From the NCBI RefSeq assembly GCF_027580225.2, contig NW_027395283.1, positions 8,498,501-8,562,500 of the forward strand: a stretch of 64,000 bases of DNA. Direction: 5' to 3'. Source of the DNA: Misgurnus anguillicaudatus (lineage: Eukaryota > Chordata > Actinopteri > Cypriniformes > Cobitidae). The position numbers and the translations under genes are program-made. This document shows positions 10,526-22,165 of this stretch, piece after piece (positions within the stretch are counted from its first letter, which is position 1; each line of letters begins with the position of its first letter). The notes under the pieces were generated by a model, which searched no databases, had not been told where the DNA came from, and worked only from the letters and a program-made list of their open reading frames with translations.

Positions 10526-11215
10526 ATGCCAAAACCATCAAAAACAGAGATTAAGCAGCAGGTAGATTTGGCAACGGAAGAAGAGTATGTGAGCCTCAGT
10601 CGAGTCATTGGGCTAATGGATCAACAGAAGGATATGTTCAAGGAACTACTCCAACAACAACAGGAGAACTTCAAAGGTTTCATAAAAATTATTGTGGAAA
10701 CTACAAATATCCGAATGGATGCAATATTAAAGGACATTCAAGAACTTAAAACAAGCCTACAGTTTACACAAGGTGAGGTGGACAATCTGAAGGAAGAGAA
10801 TGCAAAGCTATCTGAACGTAACAACAAGTTGCAATCTGACGTCTATAAAGTTTGCGACAGTATGCTCACCATCACTGACAAAATGGAGTACCTGGAGGGG
10901 CAAAGTCGCAGAAACAACTTGGTATTTGAGGGAGTGAAGGAATCGGCAGGGGAAACCTGGGCCGACGCGGAGGAAAAAGTTAAAAATCTTTTGGTGGAGA
11001 AGCTACAGCTGCAGCACACGGTGGAGGTGGAACGGGCGCATCGGGTAGGGAAACCTGACGGTGGGAGAGACCGGCCAAGACCCATCATTGTGCAGCTACG
11101 ACACTGGAAGGACCGCGAAATTATTTTGCACCATGCAAAACGTCTCAAAGGAACTAAAATTTTTATAAACGAGGACTATACGGACACAGTTAAAAGGAAG
11201 CGAAAACCCAAATAA
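10526..11215 (+). CDS. LINE ORF1 protein, coiled coil plus RRM-like domain
   Basis: The protein starts MPKPSKTEIKQQ at 10526, the better start context (AAAATGC) within a frame open from 10499. A long heptad-like coiled coil covers about residues 35-135. A Transposase_22/L1-ORF1-like domain follows (YLEGQSRRNNLVFEGV, VERAHRVG, RPIIVQLRHWKDRE) and then GTKIFINEDY near the C-terminus. Such proteins coat LINE RNA and act as chaperones. The length, about 229 residues, is ordinary. The downstream ORF2 is defective, so the copy is not autonomous. Confidence 0.8.
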   Translation: MPKPSKTEIKQQVDLATEEEYVSLSRVIGLMDQQKDMFKELLQQQQENFKGFIKIIVETTNIRMDAILKDIQELKTSLQFTQGEVDNLKEENAKLSERNNKLQSDVYKVCDSMLTITDKMEYLEGQSRRNNLVFEGVKESAGETWADAEEKVKNLLVEKLQLQHTVEVERAHRVGKPDGGRDRPRPIIVQLRHWKDREIILHHAKRLKGTKIFINEDYTDTVKRKRKPK

Positions 11216-11221
11216 ACATAA

Positions 11222-13157
11222 AAAGACTGACGAATTTATTAGTACTCTATTTAGTATAGTTTTTTTTCCTCTAATAACGAAACCGAGTAGAATTACAAAC
11301 TATAGCGCGACTTTGATTGATAATATTTTTTCCAATGACATAACACAGTCAGCGGACTAATGATAAATGATATCACCGATCACCTTCCAGTTTTTGTATT
11401 AAATAAAAATGAATTTCAAAAAAATGAAGAGGATACTATGTATTGGTTTAGAAGGGTAAAAACAAAGAAAACTATTGAAGCACTTAAAAAAGAATTACTA
11501 ATGCAAGATTGGAGTAGTGTATATAGAGAAAATGATACTATTAAGGCATACGATTAGTTTATGCGAATATTTCTAAAAGTTTATGATAAAAATTGTCCAA
11601 TAAAAAAATACTGTAAAAAAAGAAAGTGCAAAGAAAATGAGTGGATGTCTAAGGGATTGTTGAATGCTTGTAAAAAATTCACTTTACAGAAATTTTATAA
11701 AATATAGATCAAAAGAAGCGGAGGATAAATACAAGAAATACAAAAATAAATTGACTGGTATCATAAGAAAATGTAAACAGGATTATTATAATAATAATTG
11801 TTAGATAGCAATAAGAATAATAGTAAAGGCTTATGGAATATTTTAAATAATTTAATTAGAAATAAATCTGGAATGATTAATTACCCACAATATTTTAGAG
11901 ATAAGGATAAAACTATAAACAATATGAATACAGTAGTTGATAGGTTTAATAAATTCTTTGTGGATGTTGGCCCAAACCTTGCTGCAAATATTGCAAATGT
12001 TGAGAGATACAATTGTGATTTAATAGATACAAATCCTAAAACACTGTTTCTTATACATGTTGAGGAAAATGAGATATTGGACATTGTTAGAGGGTGTAAA
12101 AATAAAACCTCGACAGATCATTATGATATGGATATGAAGACCTTAAAAAGTGTTATTGAAAGTATTAGTAAGCCGTTAACATTCATTTGCAACTTATCAT
12201 TGCAAACTGGCCAATTTCCTGAAGGTATGAAAATAGCAAAAGTGATTCCTTTGTTTAAGGCAGGAGATAAGCATCTCTTTACTAATTATAGGCCGATTTC
12301 ACTTTTACCGCAATTTTCAAAAATTTTAGAGAAGGTTTTTAATTCTAGACTTAGTAGTTTTATTGAAAGAAATAAATTACTCTCAGATAATCAGTTTGGT
12401 TTTAGGAATAATTGTTCAACTTCGCATGCACTCTTTGATACAATTGATGAAATAACTAATGCTGTAGATAACAAGAAATATGCAATAGGATTATTTATTG
12501 ACCTAAGTAAGGCATTTGACACAATAAATTACGATATTTTAATTAATAAGCTAGAACATTATGGAATTAGAAGAGTTGCATTACAGTGGATGATCAGTTA
12601 TTTGGAAAATAGAAAACAATACGTGAAAATAGGAGATTATCAATCAAGTTATCAAGAAAGCGTGTGTGGTTTGCCTCAAGGTTCAATACTGAGCCCAAAA
12701 CTGTTTGACATGTATATAAATGATATTTGTAAAACATCTCAAATAGGCTACTTAGATTTGTTTTGTTTGCAGATGATACAAATATTTTTGCGTCTGGAAA
12801 CGACTTAAAACAACTGTGTCAAATAGTTACTTTGGAACTCAAACGTGTTAATAAGTGGTTCAAAGAAAATAAATTATCATTAAATCTGGGAAAAAGCAAA
12901 ATGATGATATTCGGACCTGGTAATTCTAATGCTCAGGAAGTAATTCAGATAGAGGACGTTGTTATAGAGCGGGTGCATGAAATTAAATTCCTTGGAGTTA
13001 TTATGGATGATAGAATTACTTGGAACTCTCATATTAAATATGTAAGTTCTAAAATTTCAAGAAGCATTTCGGTAATTGCAAAAGTAAAGCACATTTTAAA
13101 CACCAAAGCTTTGCATACTTTATATTAAAATCTAAGATCATGAAGTTTTATGACATT
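11222..13157 (+). pseudogene. LINE ORF2 fragment, endonuclease end and reverse transcriptase, frameshifted
   Basis: The sequence just after the ORF1 stop aligns with the late part of the endonuclease (SRITNYSATLIDNIF, then NDITDHLPVF). Roughly 600 bp of the endonuclease start is therefore missing. The reverse transcriptase is at about 11798-13128: NYRPISLLPQFSKILEKV, IDLSKAFDTINYD, GLPQGSILSPKL and FADDTNIF. There are frameshifts near 11320, 11558-11800 and 12760, the last one directly before FADD. About 50 residues before the TIR insertion are also missing compared with the other LINE copy. It is non-functional. Confidence 0.8.
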
Positions 13158-13319
13158 GACTACGTTTACATGCTGTCATTTTTCGGGTTATGGTCGAGTT
13201 AAGGTCGGGTTTCGGGTTTCTGAAACATTCGGAATAACCCGTTTACATGCGTGAGCAGAGAGAGTTACCCCTGTATACGTGGAATTGGCAATATCCCGAT
13301 GTAAACTGTGATTGAAAGG

Positions 13320-14542
13320 TAAATGCGGTGATTTTGCATGGCTCACTAGTGCCCTTTGCGGTTTTACTGCCTTCATTTACTAAAATAAAAGTATTATTTA
13401 AATCCAGAACAAGCTGCACCGATGTAGAAGCAGGGTAGGCTAAGTTACATGACTTTCCTTTTTTTGATAAAAAGATTAACAAGCTATATATTAGCCTTCT
13501 TCAGCTAAATATATTTTTGAAAAAAAAATTAATTGAAGAACAATTTTCTAACAAGAAGGTTTTTAAGTGCAAATTTACAGAGCATCGATAAATAGAGAAC
13601 ACAACCACGTCTTAAAGAAATTTAAATTAGACAGTATTTATGCACCTATAAATGTACAAAACGAATGCAATAGCTTACAGAAGGCAATGAATATTTATTT
13701 ATGGCATTTTCAATAATATATTAGTAGATAAATTAACATATATAAAGTATGAAAACGAATAAATCATTATTTTGGCTAAATTAAGCTGGAAATATCGTTT
13801 TTATAATTGTCATCCTTTCAGAACAAGCTTTTATGCTATCTATAATAACTTATATTATATCCTGAGTGTTACTTGGCTGAAAATATGTAGAAATACATGC
13901 AAGTAAAAAAGTACAGAACAAAAATGTTTAGCTCACGCGGATAGAACGAAAAGCCGTTAATTAAGCGGACTGAGGACGTGCAGAAACAGTCAAGTCGGCA
14001 GATGATCATCAATGTTTAATGTTTCGCGCAGGTACTGTTGATGGTAAACTTTCATATCTAAATGTCAGGTAAGAGTCAAGTATTCAGTCAGTTAATAATA
14101 AAGCCACCGGCGTTATTGCAACATCCTAATCCACAGAGCGGACGCTGCATACAAAGAAAAAACCTAAGGTTTTTATTTTAAGTGGTTTTAATGCTGGTAA
14201 GCAATCAGTTATATTATGCCGCTTTGTATTTGGGTGGATCAGTTAAATTAAAGTAATTTTAATCTTAGAAACTGCATCTATGCAGACGACGCTATGCAGT
14301 TATTCTGTCATCTTTCACTTTTTTCACACATTCACTGTATTTAACGAAATATGAATAGCATAGTATTACATTTTGAATTCAAATTCACAAAAAAAAAAAA
14401 ACAAGTTACTCTCATAACTATTGACAATCTATTTGAACTTTATTATACATGTATGATGTGAAAAACAAGAAGGGCATAGCAATATATTAATTTAACGTGC
14501 AAAGCGCGGTTGTTGCAATTGGTTTCCTCCTCGCTCTAAAAG
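13320..14542. other. Interior of the TIR element, non-coding
   Basis: AT-rich sequence without a credible ORF. The part just before 14543 (GCTCTAAAAG) is the flank of the gypsy insertion. Confidence 0.5.
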
Positions 14543-15530
14543 TCCCACCGAGCCTGCCTGGAGTTAAGTCTTTTGGCAGTTCTAATGTATTCGAGATTTT
14601 TATGGTCCGTCCATACAATGAAAGGTACACCCGACCCTTCAAGCCAGTGACGCCATTCTTCCAGTGCTAGCTTGACCGCCAACAACTCTCGATTGCCAAT
14701 GTCATAGTTAACTTCCGCAGGAGATAAACGATGAGAGTAATACGCGCAAGGATGAACCTTTCCGTCTGAGGATGCGCGCTGGGACAACACTGCTCCTACC
14801 CCCACCTCTGACACGTCGACCTCCACTATGAATTGACGTGAACGATCAGGGGTAACGAGAATGGGAGCTGAAACAAAGCAGCTTTTCAGTTTGGCAAACG
14901 CAGCCTCAGCTGCGTCTGACCACCTGAACGTCAAACCAGGGGAGGTCAAAGCGGTCAGAGGTGCGGCTAGTTGGCTGAAATTGCGAATGAAACGCCGGTA
15001 TAAATTGGCGAACCCCAGAAATCTCTGCAGGGCCTTGCGAGACTCTGGGGATGGCCAATCTACCACAGCCTTAACTTTCTCAGGATCCATGCGAACACCC
15101 TCAGTCGAAATGATGTGTCCTAAAAAAGAAACAGACTGTGCATGAAAAACGCATTTCTCCGCCTTGACAAAAAGCCCATTCTCTAGCAACCGCAGAAGCA
15201 CTCGTCGTACGTGTTGCAAATGTTCCTGGAGAGACAATGAAAAAATCAATATGTCATCCAGGTAAACATATATGAACTGGTCTACCATGTCTCGCAACAC
15301 GTCATTAACGAGTGCTTGGAAGACTGCCGGCGAGTTCGTGAGACCGAAAGGCATCACGCAGTACTCAAAATGGCCTCTAGGGGTGTTAAACGCAGTCTTC
15401 CATTCATCCCCCTTCCTGATGCGAACCAAATGATATGCATTACGTAAGTCCAATTTAGTGAAAACGGACGCTCCCTGCAACCTCTCGAAAGCTGAAGACA
15501 TCAACGGCAAAGGATAAGTATTCTTTACCG

Positions 15531-17303
15531 CACATGTGTCAAATACAAGGCCCGCGGGCCAAATGAGGCCCGTGGCACATTTTCATCTGGCCCGCGCAAT
15601 GATTTAAGTTTTTAATTAATCTTGGCCCGCTTCAATTCAGAATGCGCAGCATTGCACTACAATTCCCAGCAAGCACTGCGGACGCACTGCGCGTCAAACA
15701 TGTGATCTCCGCTTCTAGCACGAGACTCTAGTCCAGCAGCACACTGACAGGATTCCAGCATTACTGAAACGGTTACAGCAGCATCACTGTTCTTTTTTCC
15801 TTTTTTTTAAACCAAAAACGTGGTCAGTCAGCCAGAAACAGTCAGGGCGTTTATTTCAGGTGCGAGTTTTTATCTGCCAATGTTACTTAGTGTTATTTCA
15901 TTATGGCCCATTCGATCTTGAACATTTAGAAAAAATGAACAGTTGAACTTGACAAGCGGACATTTCAGGAAGAAAGGACGTCTTTTTCTGTCAAGTAAAC
16001 AGATGAGTGGTATGTTTATCATTAATTGTCACAATGTGATGCACGCAGGTATAAATATGAAACTATAAATAGAACTACCAAAAAAGAAAATACTGATGAA
16101 TCAGTAAAGAAATTCATGTCGCCATATAACCTGCTTTGGATATTAGAAAACGCAAGGTAGGAACATATACCAATATTCAGGGAACACTGAATGTCAACAA
16201 TAATTTTAATCAAAAGATCTTTATTTATATATATAACAACTGATGTTTTATGTGTTTTTTTTTACTTATTTCTTATTTTATTTAACATGAATTTATTCAA
16301 GAATCACTAAATGAGATTAAAACTCTTTTCATATCACGTTCTGTAAAAATAGCGCTGTTTGTGGTACACAAACGGTTAACAGATCTTGTTCTCTGCGATG
16401 AGTCCCGCCTCTGTAACTCGCATCGCTAATAGGATTGGCTTTCCTTTTCTCAGTCCCGCCCCCCAACCTACGTCGCTTTATGTAAGCTCAATTCGTTTGA
16501 AACAAAGCGCCAGTCTGACGCGATGTGAAATGATTATGCATGCAGGCTACCGGTAAGTGAGTGAGGAAGAAAGCATTCTTATATTAACAGTTTTATGCAC
16601 ACAATACGGGACACATAATGATTCAGGGACAGTGTTTTCAGGGCAATCCCATATTAACCTGAGGAGTTGCAAACTAAGTTGTAACACTATAGTGCACACT
16701 GAGCTGTCTGCATGTAGTTTAACTAAAGAAAGCACAAACAATAAAATAAAGCAATAAAAAGAAAGCACCAAAAATAAAATAATTGCTAACTACAGTAGTA
16801 GTGATAAATAATACAATGTATTATATATCTTTCTGCTGGAGCAGATTGGGAGGGAATCTGATGGTGCAGTATTGTATTTGCCCAGTCAGAATCTTCACTG
16901 GCATCACAAAAAAGTACAAAATAAAATCTGCCTATTTAATATTTGTTGTTTTTGACATGTAACATTAATAAATATGACACCTAAGATTAAGATAATAACA
17001 TTATTTACATCCCCACCAATGTCAAAATCAAAATTTTGCCCTTGCTTTGCTAAATTACTGTACTCATTAATGTTCAAAATTTATATTTGAAAAGAAAAGT
17101 TAATGGTTTTATTTATTACTCTGTTCATGTTCATTTAAAGAGGACTTATTCAATTAAGTAAATTCAGTTCTTTACTTATGAGCAGTTTGTGGCCTAGTTG
17201 TATTTTAGTTTGTATGGGTAATGTCAGCATAATAATGTTTGGCCCTCATAAGGGGAAATTTTTTCCGATCCGGCCCTCAGCTTAAATGAATTTGACACCC
17301 CTG
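15531..17303. mobile_element. hAT transposon, copy 1 (1773 bp), non-autonomous
   Basis: The ends CACATGTGTCAAATAC and ATTTGACACCCCTG are imperfect inverted termini of the TGTCAAA/GGCCCGCGGGCC type. The 8-bp target duplication CTTTACCG is at 15523-15530 and 17304-17311. No long ORF is present. It is almost identical to copy 2 at 22730-24503: I count about five substitutions and one single-base indel. It interrupts gypsy reverse transcriptase, so it moved after the gypsy element arrived. Confidence 0.95.
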
Positions 17304-18084
17304 CTTTACCGTGATGTTGTTCAACCCTCGGTAGTCAATACAAGGTCGCAAGGAACCGTCCTTCTTCCCCACAAAAAAGAACCCCGCCCCCGCTGGAGAT
17401 GAGGAAGGGCGAATGAACCCCGTAGCCAGAGAATCAGAAATATATTTCTCCATGGCCTCCATCTCCGGAACGGACAGAGAGTATAACTTGCCCTTAGGCG
17501 GAAACGTACCTGGCAATAAGTCTATCGCACAGTCATAGGGACGATGAGGAGGAAGAGAATCAGCCCGCGACTTACTGAACACCTCCTTCAGGTCGTGGTA
17601 CTCCGCGGGCACGGTAGACAAATCCACTGCTTTCCCCTGAAACACAGACTCAGAAACAGAAACACAAGCAGAGACAAGACAGGACTTATGACACTCCTCG
17701 CTCCAGCTGGTAACAGAACCCAGTTTCCAGTCAATTCTTGGGTTATGGGAATGAAGCCAAGGGTGTCCAAGAACTATGGGGGAGAGAGCAGTGTCAGTAA
17801 TAAAAAATGAAATAGTCTCTGTGTGGTTTCCGGAAGTGATGAGTGTGATAGGTGCTGTGGTGTACTTGATAGTGGGTAACTGATGTCCATTGAGGGCGAA
17901 GGGCGCAATCTGGTGGGTGAGTGAGATGAAAGGTAACTTGAGCTTACTTGCAAGTGAGCTGTCGATGAAGTTGCCCTCCACCCCCGAATCCAGAAGTGCG
18001 TGCCCTGAGTGTGACATAGTGGACCACCATAGTCTCACCGGAAGGAGAGTGGATGTTGTAGAGGTCTTCTGTGCGGAGATCCCG

Positions 18085-18125
18085 CCCGATAGTAGCCTCT
18101 GTCTTACTATCGGGCTTGGTCTTTT
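18085..18125 (-). promoter_or_regulatory. Candidate -1 ribosomal frameshift signal between gag and pol
   Basis: On the element strand, GTAAAAG (18120-18126) is followed by a 7-base spacer, a perfect 10-bp stem CCCGATAGTA/TACTATCGGG and a 10-base loop. The gag TAG stop is in the 5' arm of the stem. Pol is in the -1 frame relative to gag and is open across this point. The heptamer is not the canonical X-XXY-YYZ form; slippage on the A run is inferred. Confidence 0.55.
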
Positions 18126-19063
18126 ACCGGGCACCTCTGACACTGGTGACCCGGCTCGCCACAGTACATACACAGTCCCAGGGATCTCCGCCGCTTCCTC
18201 TCCTCCCGGGGTAACCGAGCTCGACCCACCTGCATGGGTTCCGGATCTGAGAGACCACCGGCGGAAACTTCGATGAACGGATCCGTGGACTCCGCTTGAC
18301 GTAGGGACGGACCTTGAGTCTTCCTCTTGGCAGCGGTGGAAAGGCGTGCGTCAACCCGGATCGCCAAATCCACCAACCCGTTAAGCGACTTCGGTAATTC
18401 CGCCGTGATGATCTGTCGATGGATCCGATCCGCCAACCCATGCAGGAAATGATCCCACTGCGCTTCCTCGTTCCACCTGCACTCCGCCGCCAGGGTACGG
18501 AACTCGATGGCATAGTCCGAGACCGACCGCTCCCCCTGCTGGAGATCCGTGAGGAGACGGGCGGCCTCCCTCCCGGCGACGGAGCGGTCGAAAACCCTCT
18601 TCATCTCCTCTGCAAGCGAGGCGAACGAGGAACAACAGCTGTCTTTGTTTTCCCATACCGCCGTCCCCCAGAGGGCAGCCTTGCCTGTGAGAAGCGAGAG
18701 CGTAAACGCCACCTTTGTCTCCTCGAGGAAGAAAGACCGAGGCTGTTGGGCGAAGTGTAAAGAACAATGAGAGAGAAAAGTACGGCAATAGTTGGGCTCA
18801 CCGGCGTATTTCTCCGGGATAGGAAGTCTCGGTTCCGGGATGAAACTACCCCCTGGAGGTGAAGATGGTGCGGGCGACATGGGTGGCGCAGTGGGAGGCG
18901 TGATGTCCGGAGATCGCTGAGAGAGCTCGGAAACCTTCGCCACCATTACCTGGACGGCCTTCCGCATATCTTCGATGGTTTGATCCTGATGATCCATACG
19001 AGCCAGAGATCGCTGGAGAAACTCTTCCAACGCGGAGATCGGTTGACCACCTGCCGCTTCCAT
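18107..19063 (-). CDS. Gypsy Gag, about 318 aa, with CCHC zinc knuckle
   Basis: Gag is the structural, RNA-packaging protein of the element. The frame is open from 19129, but the start at 19063 ([12 protein letters not shown]) is preferred because the first 22 codons overlap the LTR end at 19080. The N-terminal third has a short coiled coil ([16 protein letters not shown]) and a proline-rich linker. The middle matches retrotransposon gag ([43 protein letters not shown]). The C-terminus has the zinc knuckle [14 protein letters not shown]. The TAG stop lies within a perfect hairpin (18085-18114) near the shift site to pol. Confidence 0.85.
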   Translation of the reverse strand: MEAAGGQPISALEEFLQRSLARMDHQDQTIEDMRKAVQVMVAKVSELSQRSPDITPPTAPPMSPAPSSPPGGSFIPEPRLPIPEKYAGEPNYCRTFLSHCSLHFAQQPRSFFLEETKVAFTLSLLTGKAALWGTAVWENKDSCCSSFASLAEEMKRVFDRSVAGREAARLLTDLQQGERSVSDYAIEFRTLAAECRWNEEAQWDHFLHGLADRIHRQIITAELPKSLNGLVDLAIRVDARLSTAAKRKTQGPSLRQAESTDPFIEVSAGGLSDPEPMQVGRARLPREERKRRRSLGLCMYCGEPGHQCQRCPVKDQAR

Positions 19064-19079
19064 GTTGGCCAGATTCTTC

Positions 19080-19580
19080 TGTAATGATTCGTAAAAGACG
19101 GAAGCAAATGCAGGTGAAAAATATAACAATGTTTATTAAATGTAAACAAAGAGAGAGTATTCTGAGTTAATGCGGAAGTAATCCAGTCCGGTGTTGTTGA
19201 AGGCAATGGTGACGATGACTACGGTGGAAGTTGGTGTTTTGAGTGCGACGTTGGTGGAGTGGTGAGCAGTGGTGAAATCCCAAGCTGACACGGAACATCC
19301 ACACGAAGACGACGACGACAATACACATCCAACTGAAACACGAAATCCAATGAACACGAAACAACCAAGCAACACGGAGACTGAGCAACATAAGAATCTG
19401 GCAGGGAACAGAAAGTCAGGTGAGTATATATGGAGATGATGTAATGATGAACAGCTGGAGCGAGACAATCAACACACAGGTGAAAGGGATTGCTCTAACG
19501 AGCACATGGCAGGGGTAAGTGAACAACACACACACACAAACATGACACGGAGGAAAACAATGGATTTTCCTACCGTGACA
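19080..19580 (-). repeat. 5' LTR of the gypsy element
   Basis: On the minus strand the LTR starts TGTCACGGTAGG at 19580 and ends CATTACA at 19080 (TG...CA). A TATATA box is near 19424 and an AATAAA signal at 19132-19137, in the expected U3-to-R order. Gag starts 17 bases after the LTR. No standard primer-binding site is obvious; the sequence after the LTR is GAAGAATCTGGCC. The matching 3' LTR is absent because of truncation at 14543. Confidence 0.75.
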
Positions 19581-19770
19581 AAAAGTGTATACAAGAAGTT
19601 CCTCTACTCAAAAGACCAAGATTCCTTGCGCAGATAGAACATGCGCAGAACACAAATCAATGTTCCTTTTGATGGGAATATCCCGATGCGCGTTTACATG
19701 ACCAAAATTTCGGGCTAGAAAAGAGGTAACCCAGGGGTAATATTCGGGATTTTAAAAACAGGAATATTAG

Positions 19771-21798
19771 TGTAGCAGAGCCAGGAAGGGCATTGGTTTA
19801 GGTCACGTGATGTGATGGGAATTATATAAAAGGCAAGCTTTGGGGCTACCTGGTGATGCGTCACCTTTGACTCCGCCCTCTCGTGGGACCCGATCCATTG
19901 TTTCTGCCAAGGTATGTGCGTTCGCATGGTGTGTTGATCTTTTTGGTAACTTTATGGATGCGCTGGCTCATGTTACTCTGTCCGACAATAGTACCATTTG
20001 GCTAACTGGTTGTTGGCGTGGGCTGTCGGCTACCTCAGGTATGTGAGTTTCATTTGTTGTTTTATATGAGCTGGTGTACTGAAATTCACGTGCTGCACCA
20101 TTTCAGTGTGGTTTGGCGTTCGTTTGAACTGAACGAGCCACTGCGAGGACGTTCTTGTTAGGGGTCATTCCCGCAAGTTTTCGCTACATATTGTTTTGGT
20201 CGCGTCAAGCGCCAGTTTCTTATTTATTTTATTAATACGCTGCTATGTGCTCGACAGGTTGATCTGGCCTTTCTGATTACCGTCCAGGAACAGAGAGGGT
20301 ATTTGGCCCGAGTGTGTGACGGCGCTGCTGTTTTGCCTGTGGGGAAATTTTATGAGTGTTTTGCTCACCACCACTTGCCAGTTCGGTCGTCGACGGCAAG
20401 CTGTTTACCGTATTGCCAAGGGCGATTAAATTGCCGCTTTGCCTACGGCAGGTTAAGCTGCTGTGTACAACTCCTGTCAGTGTTTGTTTTTATTAATGAA
20501 GACTTTACGCGTCGTTCCTTCACGGACAAAGTTATTGTTACCCGCCTTAGGAGAAAGCCCTTCGGACACCGTGACTTCAGCTCGAGGTATTGGGTTTCAT
20601 TTTATTAATATTGTCGACGTGAATTGTCCCTGATTTTGTGTACTATACTGAGGCGTGTGATGCTGTGTTTTATGTGTGTTATGTATTTTCGTTTTTGATG
20701 TATTTTCTTGTTTTTGGTTTGTTTTCTTTATTTTTGATTTACTCCCTTACTACTGGTGATCGCTACTGTTATGACCAGTAGGTCATGCTAACTACTGCTT
20801 GAACGCACCTTTTGTATTGCATCTTTACTTCAAAGGTGTGCCTCACTCTGAGTTTACTTACAATCTGAATAATCTCGTATAGCCCTTGTCTATTGTAAAC
20901 CACCATTGTACATCCGTATATGATGGTGGGCTGACCAACTATGTAAACACACTTCGCGTAGTTATTTTTGCTACAAACTAACACTGCTACGAGTGTACGG
21001 AGGCAGAGTGTCGGCCTCGTAAGACCCTTATTAATGGGGTATTGTGTCTATGAGCAGTAGTGAGTGGATTGTCTCTTTACGAGAACACAAATACATGTAC
21101 TTCCGATTTGAGCATTTGGGTTCATCCCTGTGGTAACGGGACTTCTTTTGAGTTCTTTTGATTAAAGTGTTATTGTGGTGTTTTTGTTTTCATTTATTTG
21201 ATGTTTGTCAATTAAGATTGTAATTTTCTTTAGAGGTTGAGTGTTTTCTGTGTTATTGTTATTTTGTTTCGGGTTATTTGTGTGGGGTGGGTCAGCCATT
21301 TTGGAGGGAGGTAACTTCTTATTCTTTTCTTTGTGTGGGTTTCTGACACTGTGTGCTGTGCTTACTTGATGATTTTCACCTGTGTGCCGTGTGCATGACC
21401 TTGGGTTTACAAATTGTATGTGTGCAGCGAGGGGTTATCTCCCGTTCCATTTGAATATTGATCCATTTCCAGTGAGTGTTAATGTGGCCACTTTATTAGC
21501 GACCTTTTACTCTGTGTTGTGCCAAAGATTTTAATTATAAATAAAAGTATATATTTTGCTATTATTCTGGTGCCTTCTTTCCTTGCTCCCCTCTCGGTAA
21601 CGAACCTGTGTCCTTTGGATTGTTCCCCTGACAGTCAGGGGTGGCGTAGTCGCAATTTGGCCCTTCTGGGTCTGGTTATTTACACCTTTAACCTTTTGAT
21701 AGACGTATTCGCTGCCCACTCGACCGCTCTATTACCCTTTTGGGTTTAGGTCGGCCGCAGTGGAGTGTTTACATTGTGTTGAGAAACGCACCGCTCCA
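19771..21798 (+). mobile_element. Probable solo LTR, about 2.03 kb
   Basis: The segment starts TGTAGCAGAGCC and ends CACCGCTCCA (TG...CA). It is flanked by TTAG on both sides (19767-19770 and 21799-21802). A TATATAAAAGG box lies near 19824 and AATAAA near 21539, as in a U3-R-U5 LTR. Much of it is GT-rich and it has no long ORF. Family and orientation are inferred from the TATA and polyadenylation positions. Confidence 0.55.
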
Positions 21799-21902
21799 TT
21801 AGCATATTCGGGTTTTTGCCGGTGTTTACATGGACGTGCGCGACCGGGTTATTGCTAATATTCCGGATTTGAACGGGTTATTGGCTGCATGTAAACGCAG
21901 TC

Positions 21903-22165
21903 ATTGTTGAGTTTCAATCAGTACAGATGCTATATAAAGCAAGGCACAAATTGTTACCAAGCCAAATACAAAGAAGGTTCCAAGAACGCACTGGTGGTTA
22001 TGCATTACGTGATGAAATGAATTTTAGGATGCAAAAACATAGTACAACCTTAAAGTTTTAGCCTTACAGTTAATGGGGTGCGACAGTGGAATAATTTGGA
22101 GATGAAATGTTGTCCAAATATTAATCTATTTAAATATAAATATACAAACAAAATATTTTTAAAGG
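21903..22165 (+). pseudogene. 3' end of LINE ORF2 (copy 1)
   Basis: This is the continuation of the LINE after the TIR insertion. It encodes a decayed version of the C-terminal tail seen intact in the second LINE (FMFKARNN, GGYNLRDELNF, CGVRLWNN). It reads LYKARHKLL, TGGYALRDEMNF and MGCDSGIIW, with frameshifts. The 3' UTR and an (AAATA)n tail follow to about 22410. Confidence 0.75.

Larger units (their letters stand above)
14543..18125 (-). pseudogene. Gypsy pol: protease, reverse transcriptase, partial RNase H (interrupted by hAT)
   Basis: The pol frame reads out of gag by an apparent -1 shift near 18122. The protease has [12 protein letters not shown]. The reverse transcriptase begins [18 protein letters not shown]; it is interrupted by the hAT at the VK codons and resumes in frame at 15522 with [29 protein letters not shown] and the catalytic YLDDILIF. 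RNase H follows ([45 protein letters not shown]) and stops at ARW where the element is cut. Removing the 1781-base insertion and duplication leaves the frame intact. RNase H has Glu where many relatives have Asp (VDASD). Integrase is missing, so it cannot move on its own. Confidence 0.85.
14543..19580 (-). mobile_element. Ty3/gypsy LTR retrotransposon, 3'-truncated in RNase H, with a hAT inserted
   Basis: On the minus strand the order is 5' LTR (19080-19580), gag, then protease, reverse transcriptase and part of RNase H. The integrase and 3' LTR are absent. The sequence AAAAG lies directly outside both ends (14538-14542 and 19581-19585), like a 5-bp target duplication. Excluding the hAT at 15531-17303 and its duplication, about 3.26 kb remain. 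Gag and the pol frame are open throughout, so the copy is young despite the truncation. Confidence 0.85.
13158..21902. mobile_element. TIR element (GACTACGTTTACATGC ends) with 3-bp target duplication ATT
   Basis: The left end GACTACGTTTACATGC is inverted at the right end as GCATGTAAACGCAGTC. ATT flanks at 13155-13157 and 21903-21905. Removing the element and one ATT restores the LINE reading across the junction (KFYDI then VEFQSVQ), which fixes the boundaries. GTTTACATG-type motifs recur subterminally in both orientations. Subtracting the nested gypsy and solo LTR leaves about 1.67 kb with no recognisable transposase, so it is non-autonomous. The superfamily is not clear. Confidence 0.8.

Noticed and set aside
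19064..19129. Upstream start for gypsy Gag
   Set aside because: It begins inside the LTR; MEAAGG at 19063 lies right after the LTR and is the position shared with the TRIM-like element.
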